Assembly: GCA_965208975.1 (NCBI GenBank)
Contig: CBDBQH010000003.1
Span: forward strand, 930,001-994,000
DNA: 64,000 bases
Direction of reading: 5' to 3'
DNA from: G963663315 sp965208975
GTDB taxonomy: Bacteria > Pseudomonadota > Gammaproteobacteria > Arenicellales > Poriferihabitantaceae
A program made the position numbers and the translations under genes. Of the stretch, positions 26,686 through 34,603 are shown in pieces. Below the pieces are notes generated by a model. It did not search any database. It saw nothing but the letters and a program-made list of their open reading frames with translations, and had not been told where the DNA came from. The first letter of the stretch is position 1. Every line of letters begins with the position of its first letter.

Positions 26686-26712
26686 TTGCAATCATCCATA
26701 ATTTGATATAAT
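26686..26712 (+). promoter_or_regulatory. Candidate sigma-70 promoter for the cox operon
   Basis: TATAAT at 26707-26712 with a weak TTGCAA at 26686-26691, spacer 15 bases (short). It lies about 147 bases before the coxB ATG. Confidence 0.4.
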
Positions 26713-26858
26713 CGCGGTCGCACTTGAAGCGACTCTCAACCGGGACGTTTCTGACCGTTGATCAAATATATTTTATTGGAAAATTCATGTTGCACAAGGC
26801 AATGATCGTATCTATCCATCCGGTTTATCTTTACTGTCGGTGAGGACCCATAATCATA

Positions 26859-28013
26859 ATGAAAATATTTGAACGAATGTCCGTTCTCAGATCTGCGATT
26901 CTGTCCGCAATACTCCTGTCGACGATCAGCCCCACCGTTTCCGCCGATTGGCAGCTCAACCTGACCGAAGGGGTCACGGAAATCAGCCGGAGAGTGTTCG
27001 ACATGCACATGATGGTGCTGTGGATCTGCTTCTGGATTGGTGTCGTGGTGTTTGGCGCAATGACCATCAGCATCATCCGGCATCGCAAGTCAAGGGGAGT
27101 CAAACCCGCCACTTTCCATGAAAGCATGACGGCGGAGATTGCCTGGACGGTCGTCCCTTTTATCATCCTGGTGGCGATGGCGATTCCCGCGGCGAAAACC
27201 CTGATCGTGATGGAACAGACCGAGGATGCTGAAATCACGCTGAAAGTCACCGGCCACCAGTGGAAATGGGAATACGAATACCTGGAGTCCGGCATCCGGT
27301 TTATCAGCAACCTTCATGCGGACAGCCGCGAAGCGGCGCAACTGGACTCCGGGATTGACCCGGCCAGCGTTGAAAACTACCTGCTGGAAACCGACCGGCA
27401 CGTGGTCTTGCCGGTGGGCAAAAAAGTACGCATCCTGCTGACCGCCAGCGATGTCCTGCATGCCTGGTGGCTGCCTGCATTCGCGGTTAAAAAGGACGCG
27501 ATTCCGGGATTTATCAACGAAATGTGGATGATTATTGATGAAGAAGGCATTTATCGCGGACAATGCGCCGAACTGTGTGGCCGGGACCACGGCTTCATGC
27601 CGATTGTGGTCGACGCCAGGTCACAAAGCGACTATGACGACTGGGTGACGGCAGAGCTGGCCGCAGCCGAGGCGGCGGCGAACTCTGCGGATCGCGAATG
27701 GGCAATGGACGAGTTAATGGAAAGGGGAGAGGGCGTTTACGCGACCTACTGCGTTGCCTGCCATCAGGGGAATGGCCAGGGCATCCCGGGGGTATTCCCG
27801 TCACTGGTCGCTACTCCAATGGCTCTTGAAGACCTCGAAGGTCATATTGATGTGGTGATGAACGGCAAGCCGGGCACCGCGATGCAGGCGTTCTCCACCC
27901 AGCTCAATGACGCGGATCTGGCGGCGGTCATTACCTGGGAACGAAATGCCTGGGGCAACGATACCGGCGATGTGGTGCAACCGGCAACCATTAAAAACCT
28001 TCGCGTACACTAG
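26859..28013 (+). CDS. ctaC: Cytochrome c oxidase subunit II with fused cytochrome c domain
   Basis: Electron-entry subunit of the aa3/caa3-type oxidase. A signal sequence, two membrane helices (about 52-72 and 98-114) and a periplasmic CuA domain are seen, with CuA ligands His201, Cys236, Cys240, His244 and Met247 (QCAELCGRDHGFM). The C-terminal extension holds YCVACHQGNGQG, a heme c site (Cys298, Cys301, His302), so electrons may enter without a separate cytochrome. 384 residues. First of the ctaC-ctaD-ctaG-ctaE order. Confidence 0.95.
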   Translation: MKIFERMSVLRSAILSAILLSTISPTVSADWQLNLTEGVTEISRRVFDMHMMVLWICFWIGVVVFGAMTISIIRHRKSRGVKPATFHESMTAEIAWTVVPFIILVAMAIPAAKTLIVMEQTEDAEITLKVTGHQWKWEYEYLESGIRFISNLHADSREAAQLDSGIDPASVENYLLETDRHVVLPVGKKVRILLTASDVLHAWWLPAFAVKKDAIPGFINEMWMIIDEEGIYRGQCAELCGRDHGFMPIVVDARSQSDYDDWVTAELAAAEAAANSADREWAMDELMERGEGVYATYCVACHQGNGQGIPGVFPSLVATPMALEDLEGHIDVVMNGKPGTAMQAFSTQLNDADLAAVITWERNAWGNDTGDVVQPATIKNLRVH

Positions 28014-28060
28014 CTCAGGCAAATTACGAGAACTAAAGAACCGACACCTTTAAGGAATAA

Positions 28061-29653
28061 ATGAAGATGAACGCATACGCAACAACCGCCCATCATGACG
28101 ACCACCATGAACATGGCCCGGCGCCCGGACTGATGCGCTGGGTGACGACCACCAACCATAAGGATATTGGCACCCTGTATCTGTGGTTCTCGCTGATCAT
28201 GTTCTTTATTGGCGGCGCCATGGCGCTGGTGATCCGGACCGAACTGTTCCAGCCCGGATTGCAGGTCGTGGACCCGCATTTCTTCAACCAGATGACGACG
28301 CTGCATGCGCTGGTGATGATTTTTGGCGTGGTGATGCCGGCATTCGTCGGGTTAGCCAACTGGATGCTGCCAATGATGGTTGGCGCGCCGGACATGGCGC
28401 TGCCGAGGATGAATAACTGGAGTTTCTGGATACTGCCTTTTGGCTTTGGCATGATGCTTTCCACATTGTTTATGGAAGGCGGCGGACCGGCGGCGGGCTG
28501 GACCCTGTATCCGCCCCTGTCACTGCAAACCGGCAATGCCTTCCCCTATCTGATTTTTTCCATCCACCTGCTGGGGGTATCCTCCATCATGGGCGCCATC
28601 AACATCATTGCCACGATCATGAACCTGCGGGCGCCGGGCATGACGTACATGAAAATGCCCCTGTTCGTCTGGACCTGGTTCATCACCGCCTACCTGTTGA
28701 TCGCGGTCATGCCGGTACTGGCCGGCGCCGTGACCATGTTGCTGACGGACAAATACTTCGGCACCAGCTTCTTTGACGCGGCCGGCGGCGGCGACCCGGT
28801 CATGTTCCAGCATATCTTCTGGTTCTTCGGACACCCGGAAGTCTACATACTGATCCTGCCGTCGTTTGGCCTGGTTTCTGAAATCATTCCGACCTTCTCC
28901 CGCAAGCGGCTGTTCGGGTACAGTTCCATGGTCTATGCAACCGCGTCCATCGCATTTCTGTCCTTCATCGTATGGGCCCACCACATGTTTACCGTGGGCA
29001 TGCCGTTGACCGGAGAGCTCTTCTTCATGTTCACCACCATGCTGATTGCGGTGCCGACCGGGGTCAAGGTATTCAACTGGGTATCGACGATGTGGCGAGG
29101 AGCGATGACGTTCGAAACGCCGATGCTGTTCGCGCTGGGCTTCGTCATCATGTTCACGATCGGCGGGTTCTCCGGATTGATGCTGGCGATGACCCCGATT
29201 GATTTCCAGTATCATGACACCTATTTCGTTGTTGCCCACTTCCATTATGTACTGGTGCCGGGCGCAATTTTCGGCATCATCGCCGGAGTTTATTACTGGT
29301 TGCCCAAGTGGACCGGCCACATGTACGATGAAAGACTTGGCAAAACCCATTTCTGGTTATCCACGATTTTTGTCAATATCCTGTTCTTCCCGATGCACTT
29401 TGTCGGTCTCGCGGGTATGCCGAGACGGATTCCCGACTATGCGGTGCAGTTCACCGATTTCAACCAGATCGCGACCATCGGCGCGTTTGGTTTCGGCTTT
29501 TCGCAGATTCTGTTGCTGGTACTGGTGGTCAAATGTATTCGTGGCGGTAAAAAGGCTACCGATCAGGTCTGGGAAGGAGCGCGCGGGCTGGAGTGGACGG
29601 TCAGTTCTCCGCCGCCGTACCATACCTTCGACCCGCAGCCTGTCATCAAATAG
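28061..29653 (+). CDS. ctaD: Cytochrome c oxidase subunit I
   Basis: Catalytic subunit with heme a, heme a3 and CuB; reduces O2 and pumps protons. 530 residues with twelve hydrophobic helices. FFGHPEVYILILPSFGLVSE carries the CuB His and the cross-linked Tyr/Glu region. VWAHHMFTVG gives the His pair, and HDTYFVVAHFHYVL the heme ligands. TTNHKDIGTLY near the N-terminus is diagnostic. A good ribosome site (AAGGA) precedes ATG 28061. Confidence 0.98.
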   Translation: MKMNAYATTAHHDDHHEHGPAPGLMRWVTTTNHKDIGTLYLWFSLIMFFIGGAMALVIRTELFQPGLQVVDPHFFNQMTTLHALVMIFGVVMPAFVGLANWMLPMMVGAPDMALPRMNNWSFWILPFGFGMMLSTLFMEGGGPAAGWTLYPPLSLQTGNAFPYLIFSIHLLGVSSIMGAINIIATIMNLRAPGMTYMKMPLFVWTWFITAYLLIAVMPVLAGAVTMLLTDKYFGTSFFDAAGGGDPVMFQHIFWFFGHPEVYILILPSFGLVSEIIPTFSRKRLFGYSSMVYATASIAFLSFIVWAHHMFTVGMPLTGELFFMFTTMLIAVPTGVKVFNWVSTMWRGAMTFETPMLFALGFVIMFTIGGFSGLMLAMTPIDFQYHDTYFVVAHFHYVLVPGAIFGIIAGVYYWLPKWTGHMYDERLGKTHFWLSTIFVNILFFPMHFVGLAGMPRRIPDYAVQFTDFNQIATIGAFGFGFSQILLLVLVVKCIRGGKKATDQVWEGARGLEWTVSSPPPYHTFDPQPVIK

Positions 29654-29678
29654 GGGTCTTTCGGCAGGGTAATGGGAA

Positions 29679-29789
29679 ATGGGACGATCGGCGACAAAAA
29701 ACGCCAGAATAACGGTAATCATATTATTTGCCGTCGCCTTCCTGATCTATTTCGGGTTTATTTTCATGGCCGCTACGAGCCGACTGTAA
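29679..29789 (+). CDS. Small single-helix protein, likely oxidase assembly factor
   Basis: A 36-residue frame, MGRSATKNARITVIILFAVA then FLIYFGFIFMAATSRL: basic N-terminus and one membrane helix. The position between ctaD and ctaG is where many proteobacteria encode a tiny cytochrome oxidase assembly protein. Its TAA shares a base with the ctaG ATG (TAATG), showing coupling. An out-of-frame ATG at 29672 precedes it. Confidence 0.7.
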   Translation: MGRSATKNARITVIILFAVAFLIYFGFIFMAATSRL

Positions 29790-30313
29790 TGAAGAAAAAG
29801 ATCAATACCTGGCATCTGTTCCTGATACCGATTGCGATGTTCGGCTTCGGTTACCTGATGGTGCCGATTTATGATGTGTTCTGCGACCTGACCGGCCTGA
29901 ATGGGAAAACCGGCCGCACCAGCGTCGCCCAGGCAAATACCCTTGAGGTGGATCCGGACCGGCTGGTCAAGGTTGAGTTCGTGAGTTCCGTGAATCAGAA
30001 CGCGCCGTGGGACTTTTACCCCGAGGTCAAGAAAATGACGATCCGCCCGGGGCAGCAATATACAGCGCAATACATGGCCATCAATCAGCGCGACCAGACC
30101 ATGGTCGGCCAGGCGGTTCCGAGTGTCGCACCCGCCAAAGCGGCAACCCACTTCAACAAGATTGAATGTTTCTGTTTCAACCAGCAGGTGTTCGAGGCCA
30201 ACCAGCAGAAACGAATGCCTCTCACTTTTGTAGTGGATCCGGCGTTACCCGCGGATATTGGCACGGTGACGCTTTCCTACACTTTTTTTGATGTAAACAG
30301 TCGAATCAACTAA
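29789..30313 (+). CDS. ctaG: Cytochrome c oxidase assembly protein CtaG/Cox11
   Basis: Delivers copper to the CuB site of subunit I. One N-terminal membrane helix (WHLFLIPIAMFGFGYLMVPI) is followed by VPIYDVFCDLTGLNGKTG and a periplasmic immunoglobulin-like domain with the copper-binding Cys-x-Cys in KIECFCFNQQ. The ATG at 29789 is chosen because homology starts there; the longer frame from 29672 has no homology upstream. 174 residues. Confidence 0.96.
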   Translation: MKKKINTWHLFLIPIAMFGFGYLMVPIYDVFCDLTGLNGKTGRTSVAQANTLEVDPDRLVKVEFVSSVNQNAPWDFYPEVKKMTIRPGQQYTAQYMAINQRDQTMVGQAVPSVAPAKAATHFNKIECFCFNQQVFEANQQKRMPLTFVVDPALPADIGTVTLSYTFFDVNSRIN

Positions 30314-30333
30314 ATAACACAGAGGCACAACTG

Positions 30334-31200
30334 ATGTCAGAAACAGCGCGCGCTCCTTACTATGTTCCAGATGCCGCAAAGTGGCCGCTCGTCGGTTCCA
30401 TTGCGCTCACCCTGATGACGGGCGGATTCGGGGCCTGGCTGAACGGCAGTGAGATCGGCATGAAATTCACCGTAGCGGGTTTTGCGCTTTTCGTCGTCAT
30501 GCTGTTCGGCTGGTTCGGCACGGTGATTCATGAAAGCGAGTCCGGCGCTTACAAATCCTGGGAAGACCGCTCTTTTCGCATGGGAATGGTCTGGTTCATT
30601 TTCTCTGAAGTGATGTTTTTCGCGGCGTTTTTCGGGGCTTTGTACTACGCCCGGGAATTGTCCGTTCCGTGGCTGTTGGGTGAAGGTTCGGGAGCTTCTA
30701 CACATACTTATCTGTGGAGTGATTACAAAGAGATCTGGCCGACCAACGGCCCCGGTGATCTTGGGGGCAGTGATTTCCACATGGGCTGGTGGCCGTTGCC
30801 GTTCATCAATACGGTGATCCTGCTGACTTCCGGCCTGACCGTGACCTGGGCGCATCATGCCATCAAGGCGCAGCATCGGGCGCAAATCATCATCGGCCTG
30901 TTGCTGACCGTGACCTTAGGCTTCCTGTTCGTTTATTTACAGGGTGTGGAATATGTCGAAGCCTATCATGAAGGCATGAAACTGACCAGCGGCATCTATG
31001 GTTCGACGTTTTTCATGCTGACCGGATTCCACGGCATGCATGTGACCCTCGGCGCCATCATACTCACGGTGATGCTGTTTCGCGCGATCAAGGGCCATTT
31101 CACCGCAGAACGTCATTTCGCATTCGAGGCAGCCGCCTGGTACTGGCACTTTGTGGACGTGGTCTGGCTGGGCTTGTTTATTTTTGTCTATATTTTGTAA
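30334..31200 (+). CDS. ctaE: Cytochrome c oxidase subunit III
   Basis: Seven-helix core subunit stabilising the oxidase. RSFRMGMVWFIFSEVMFFAAFFGALYYAR carries the conserved Glu helix, and GFHGMHVTLGAIIL plus the end WYWHFVDVVWLGLFIFVYIL are typical. 288 residues. Its last 22 codons (31132-31199) recur exactly at 32830-32897 beyond the R-M cassette. The present stop is TAA; the downstream copy has TAG, probably the ancestral stop. Confidence 0.97.
   Translation: MSETARAPYYVPDAAKWPLVGSIALTLMTGGFGAWLNGSEIGMKFTVAGFALFVVMLFGWFGTVIHESESGAYKSWEDRSFRMGMVWFIFSEVMFFAAFFGALYYARELSVPWLLGEGSGASTHTYLWSDYKEIWPTNGPGDLGGSDFHMGWWPLPFINTVILLTSGLTVTWAHHAIKAQHRAQIIIGLLLTVTLGFLFVYLQGVEYVEAYHEGMKLTSGIYGSTFFMLTGFHGMHVTLGAIILTVMLFRAIKGHFTAERHFAFEAAAWYWHFVDVVWLGLFIFVYIL
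31132..31199. repeat. 68-bp direct repeat, left copy (3' end of ctaE)
   Basis: Identical to 32830-32897 over 68 bases. The pair brackets 1630 bases (31200-32829) holding a methyltransferase, a MunI-like nuclease and a small frame. Confidence 0.95.
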
Positions 31201-31271
31201 ATAGTCGTCCCAGCGTGGTATATGCTTCACAGTCTGCGAATTGCATGTGGTGGGAATGAGGAGTTGATGAC

Positions 31272-31988
31272 ATGATTGACAAAGACCATAAACAGGGAAA
31301 CGGCATGAGCAGCTACTCAATCTATAATGAAGAATTCAAGAACAGACTGCAAAAAAACCCTTTGTTGGACATTTTCCCGAAATTGCCAAGCAAAAAATAT
31401 TCAATCATTTATGCGGACCCTCCCTGGCATTACAACGGCAAAATGCAGTTCGACCGAAGCGGTAAATTGAATGAGAATCCCGGATGGAAGCGGGATATTT
31501 TTGTTAGTTCGGCGTGCTTCAAATACCCAACGTTGCCAACAAAGGAATTAAAGAATCTTCCTATAAACAGTATTGCAGAGGATGACGCCTTACTATTTAT
31601 GTGGAGTACCAACCCGCATTTAGAGCAGGCAATCTCATTAGGAAGAGCTTGGGGGTTTGAGTATAAGACAATAGCCTTTATCTGGAACAAAATGAATCAC
31701 AACCCGGGGCAGTATACTCTATCGTATTGCGAAGTATGTCTGTTATTCAAGCGGGGAAGAATACCTCAACCAAGAGGCGCAAGAAACATTAAACAACTCG
31801 TTGAAGTCCCCAGGGGAAAACATAGCCAGAAACCGGAACAGATTGCCGAAGGAATCGAAAAAATGTTTCCCAATCAACCCAAAATAGAATTATTTGCCAG
31901 ACATAGCAGAGAAGGATGGGACAGTTGGGGTCTTGACAATTACCTGACTAAACAGCTCAATCTAACAGGTGAGCAATCTTGTCAATAA
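31272..31988 (+). CDS. Adenine-N6 DNA methyltransferase, MT-A70-like (M.MunI-type)
   Basis: Methyltransferase partner of the adjacent MunI-like nuclease. IIYADPPWHYNGKMQ (DPPW about residues 49-52) is the catalytic motif of MT-A70 and related beta-type enzymes, and LLFMWSTNPHLEQA, the KHSQKPEQIAEGIEKMF segment, and ELFARHSREGWDSWG are typical. 238 residues, right for M.MunI. ATG 31272 has a well-placed AGGAG; ATG 31305 with AGGGA is an alternative. The 3' end overlaps the convergent nuclease gene by 32 bases. By analogy it would protect CAATTG. AT-rich codon use contrasts with the cox genes. Confidence 0.88.
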   Translation: MIDKDHKQGNGMSSYSIYNEEFKNRLQKNPLLDIFPKLPSKKYSIIYADPPWHYNGKMQFDRSGKLNENPGWKRDIFVSSACFKYPTLPTKELKNLPINSIAEDDALLFMWSTNPHLEQAISLGRAWGFEYKTIAFIWNKMNHNPGQYTLSYCEVCLLFKRGRIPQPRGARNIKQLVEVPRGKHSQKPEQIAEGIEKMFPNQPKIELFARHSREGWDSWGLDNYLTKQLNLTGEQSCQ

Positions 31989-32547
31989 AATGTTCACACA
32001 ATGAATCAGCATCTTGATTGCGCCAGAAGAAAAAATGATCCGTGTAGGTGTCAAACCAGCATGTAATCTCTCTAACCCGGCAGGGGTCTCTCGTTATGTT
32101 GCCAACAAAGACAACCCAGAATGGAAGACCGTGTACGATTTTGCTTTCCGCCCCAACAACATTTATGAGTCCTGGCGTAAAGTACTTGCACAACCTTTCA
32201 TGTGCATTTCCTCTGCCAGCGCTTCTTGGCAACCCCTCCACCCAACCATCCTGGCGCTTTATTTCAACAAATATCTTTCTCCCGGTTGCAGAGTTTTCTA
32301 TCGAATAATCAGGCTGGAATCCGTGCCTGTATGCAATTCCTGGATCATATATCTGCCGCTCTTCTTCTTTAGGAAGTGGCCAGTCCTCATAAATCCTCGA
32401 AAATTCTTTTGGTTTATCAACGATTCTGTAACTGGTTCCCTCAAACAAATACTCCAGAGTGCTGAAAAAACCTTGTTCAGCTAAAATAGCCAAAGACCCG
32501 GCTAGAGTTTGCCAATTCTCTCGCAGACGTAATTCTTCTCTTCCCAT
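31957..32547 (-). CDS. MunI-like type II restriction endonuclease
   Basis: Predicted to cut CAATTG by analogy with R.MunI. 196 residues. EIKRQDGWVEG followed by SAGRGNAHERLCKYFTPGL, and VVFVGNITRDPCRVREITCWFD, closely resemble R.MunI as I remember it. Catalytic Asp80, Glu95 and Lys97 keep the same spacing as the MunI active site. Specificity is inferred, not shown. It overlaps the methyltransferase tail to tail; no controller gene is seen. Confidence 0.88.
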   Translation of the reverse strand: MGREELRLRENWQTLAGSLAILAEQGFFSTLEYLFEGTSYRIVDKPKEFSRIYEDWPLPKEEERQIYDPGIAYRHGFQPDYSIENSATGRKIFVEIKRQDGWVEGLPRSAGRGNAHERLCKYFTPGLINVVGAESKIVHGLPFWVVFVGNITRDPCRVREITCWFDTYTDHFFFWRNQDADSLCEHFIDKIAHLLD

Positions 32548-32584
32548 TCATTGATAATAGTACATAACAGCAATTTACACCATA

Positions 32585-32752
32585 ATGAACCAAAAGGAGA
32601 TACAGAAGAAACTGGATAAATCTGCCTGTGCATTCTTCAAGATGGGCACAGTTCCACACAAGCGTCCCCCGAAGCCTAAAAAAGCAGAAATGGGGCGCAA
32701 GTTCAAGATGAATATTGACAAGCGTGGGAAGCCGTCCATTCAGGAAATTTGA
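32585..32752 (+). CDS. Small basic protein of the R-M cassette, unrecognised
   Basis: A 55-residue frame rich in Lys (MNQKEIQKKLDKSACAFFKM ... GRKFKMNIDKRGKPSIQEI), starting 38 bases from and divergent to the MunI-like nuclease. No helix-turn-helix is visible, so it is not an obvious controller. The upstream ribosome site is weak. It may be cassette cargo or the remains of a larger gene. Confidence 0.45.
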   Translation: MNQKEIQKKLDKSACAFFKMGTVPHKRPPKPKKAEMGRKFKMNIDKRGKPSIQEI

Positions 32753-32829
32753 TAAGCTATGGGATTGCCAATCAATCTATATATTCCCTCTTTGAAGTCA
32801 CGCCGGGTTGCCGGAGCGGAACCGGAGCG

Positions 32830-32897
32830 GCCGCCTGGTACTGGCACTTTGTGGACGTGGTCTGGCTGGGCTTGTTTATTTTTGTCTATATTTTGTA
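32830..32897. repeat. 68-bp direct repeat, right copy
   Basis: Exact copy of the ctaE 3' end (31132-31199), here followed by TAG. No upstream ctaE sequence accompanies it, so it is a duplicated target end rather than a gene. Confidence 0.95.
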
Positions 32898-32910
32898 GCT
32901 GGTCGCCTCT

Positions 32911-33189
32911 TCAAATCGGGGCTATATCCAGTCGCAAGTCGTAAGCAGCCAAAACTCTGGCTAACGTATCCACTCGCGGCGACACTTCACCTGATAATGA
33001 CCGATAAAGGCTCTCGCGGCCAATTCCTGTTTTATCAGCAAGCTCCGTCATGCCGTTTGCTTTCGCTACGTGCCCGATGGCCCTGGTCAGTTCGGCCATA
33101 TCACCATCCGCGATTACCTGCTGTAGATACTCTCTGATCATCTCTGGACTACCCAGACTTTCTGATACATCAAAATTTCTTAATTTCAT
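32911..33189 (-). CDS. Antitoxin of HigA/HI1420 type
   Basis: A 92-residue antitoxin with a C-terminal helix-turn-helix (MTELADKTGIGRESLYRSLS) that would bind the toxin and repress the operon. The N-terminal EYLQQVIADGDMAELTRAIG is characteristic of putative addiction-module antidote proteins. Its ATG shares a base with the toxin stop (TAATG). A fragment about 96% identical at DNA level lies at 6386-6463. Confidence 0.88.
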   Translation of the reverse strand: MKLRNFDVSESLGSPEMIREYLQQVIADGDMAELTRAIGHVAKANGMTELADKTGIGRESLYRSLSGEVSPRVDTLARVLAAYDLRLDIAPI

Positions 33190-33488
33190 TATTCAATCTC
33201 CAGTTTTTCGGCCAGCGTTCTTGCTACTTTAATATCACGTTGTTGGGAGTCTTTATGGCCTCCTTGCAGCAGAATAACCAGAACCCCGGTACGGATTACA
33301 AAATACAACCGATAACCTTTACCTGTATGAATTCTCATTTCATACAATCCTCTACCGAGTGATTTACGATCCCCAAGGCTACCTTGCTGTGCTTGTTCCA
33401 ATCGGCGTACAATCGCAGCCTTCGCCCGCTGGTCCCTCAATCCTGTTCGCCAAATATAAAATTCTTCTGTTTCGGATACCTGATACAT
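33189..33488 (-). CDS. RelE/HigB-type toxin (HI1419-like)
   Basis: Probable mRNA-cleaving toxin of about 99 residues. EEFYIWRTGLRDQRAKAAIVRRLEQA, GLYEMRIHTGKGYRLYFV and LLQGGHKDSQQRDIKVARTLA are the signatures of the phage-derived Gp49-like/HI1419 branch, in which toxin precedes antitoxin, as here. ATG 33488 begins MYQVSETEEF; the frame extends to 33515 without homology. The pair sits between the R-M cassette scar and DUF2909, inside the cox cluster. Confidence 0.88.
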   Translation of the reverse strand: MYQVSETEEFYIWRTGLRDQRAKAAIVRRLEQAQQGSLGDRKSLGRGLYEMRIHTGKGYRLYFVIRTGVLVILLQGGHKDSQQRDIKVARTLAEKLEIE

Positions 33489-33532
33489 ACCCTTATTGTA
33501 CCTTAAAAGATACAATGATTTCTATTACAAAT

Positions 33533-33742
33533 TTACTGCCCGAATCCGTGCGGTGTCACCCAGCCCATTTTGGCGCCGACGGCCAGAAGCGCCATGATGA
33601 ACAGCGATAACCCGACCCGGATGAACAGAGATTTGACGACCCGGGTAGAGCCGGACGGGTCTTTCATCATATAGTAAAATGCGCTAAACAGGCTAACGAT
33701 GACGAACAGTAACAGGGCGACCAGTGCAATCTTGAAAAACAT
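33533..33742 (-). CDS. Twin-transmembrane protein DUF2909
   Basis: 69 residues with two helices (KIALVALLLFVIVSLFSAFY and VGLSLFIMALLAVGAKMGW). DUF2909 proteins are habitually encoded between coxC and SURF1 in gammaproteobacteria, and this one is in place but on the opposite strand, with ATG 33742. Its role is unknown, probably in oxidase assembly. The longer frame to 33979 lies opposite surf1 and is not real. Confidence 0.8.
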   Translation of the reverse strand: MFFKIALVALLLFVIVSLFSAFYYMMKDPSGSTRVVKSLFIRVGLSLFIMALLAVGAKMGWVTPHGFGQ

Positions 33743-33787
33743 ATCCGCAATCAATGGTGGATGACAGACTGGCATATCATCACGAAA

Positions 33788-34603
33788 ATGAATAAAAAAC
33801 CAGTAAAAATTATTATTCTTGTCCTGTATTTTACGGGATTTGGCATACTGGTTTTTCTGGGAGGCTGGCAGCTGGTTCGCGGATTGGAAAAACAGGCGAT
33901 TGACCGACAGATCGCAGCCGCGGGGGACAGCCGGATCAGGCTGGATCGAGTCGGAGATGACTGGCGGACGCTGAACCACCGGCAGGTTGAATTGGACGGG
34001 AAATGGCTACCGGAGAAGGTGTTCCTGATGGAGAATCGCGTTTATAACGGGGTAGTGGGACATGAGGTATGGGCGCCGTTCATGTTGGAAAAAGATGATA
34101 CGGTGATCCTGGTCAACCTCGGCTGGAGTACCGATGTACAGATATTGCCGGTTGCGGGGATGGGTACGGGCGCTGACGGTAATATCACGGGCGGGCACGG
34201 AGACCCGCCCCTACGGGACGTGGGCGACAGTACGGATGTGGATGGCGGCGACCGCGTCACCGTCAAGGGGCAGTTGACACTCCCTGGGAGCGGATTCACT
34301 TTAGGGCCGGCCTTCACCGATCAAGCAGCCTGGCCGCGGCGCATTCAGTATTTCGACCGCGCCGCTCTGGGGCGAACCCTCGGCTTGCGAGTAGCTCCCG
34401 CCGTCCTCGTCATTGACCTTAACGAAAATCAATCGTTGACCAGAATCTGGAAACCATACACAATGAACGCGCTCCGCCATATTGGCTATGCCGCGCAATG
34501 GTGGGGACTGGCCGTAGTACTGATTGTTTTCGGCATAATCTGGCTTCGCTCCGGCCACAGACAGAAATCCTTGATGACAGCGGATAAAACCAATGAAAAC
34601 TGA
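33788..34603 (+). CDS. SURF1 family oxidase assembly protein, with in-frame repeat insertion
   Basis: Inner-membrane factor aiding heme a insertion into oxidase subunit I. N-terminal helix (IIILVLYFTGFGILVFLGGW with the family GxWQ), central periplasmic region with HEVWAPFM and VNLGWSTD, and C-terminal helix (WWGLAVVLIVFGIIWLR). Between ILPVAG and VTVKGQL about 30 extra residues, rich in Gly and Asp, are encoded by a dispersed genomic repeat (34190-34215), lengthening a loop without breaking the frame. ATG 33788; the stop overlaps the next gene by 11 bases. Confidence 0.9.
   Translation: MNKKPVKIIILVLYFTGFGILVFLGGWQLVRGLEKQAIDRQIAAAGDSRIRLDRVGDDWRTLNHRQVELDGKWLPEKVFLMENRVYNGVVGHEVWAPFMLEKDDTVILVNLGWSTDVQILPVAGMGTGADGNITGGHGDPPLRDVGDSTDVDGGDRVTVKGQLTLPGSGFTLGPAFTDQAAWPRRIQYFDRAALGRTLGLRVAPAVLVIDLNENQSLTRIWKPYTMNALRHIGYAAQWWGLAVVLIVFGIIWLRSGHRQKSLMTADKTNEN
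34190..34215. repeat. Dispersed GC-rich repeat inside surf1
   Basis: The 26 bases carrying GGCGGGCAC-x2-AGACCCGCCCCTACG match the 150-bp array unit (for example 42099-42124) with two mismatches. It forms part of the coding sequence. Confidence 0.75.

Noticed and set aside
28520..29350. 276-codon frame opposite ctaD
   Set aside because: Low-complexity His/Gln/Arg shadow of a strongly conserved oxidase gene.
32585..32752. Controller (C) protein for the MunI-like system
   Set aside because: The 55-residue frame has no helix-turn-helix and no C-box is seen around it.
31200..32829. Integrative element with its own recombinase at the ctaE 3' end
   Set aside because: No integrase or transposase frame fits in the 1630 bp; the repeat is better explained as target duplication.
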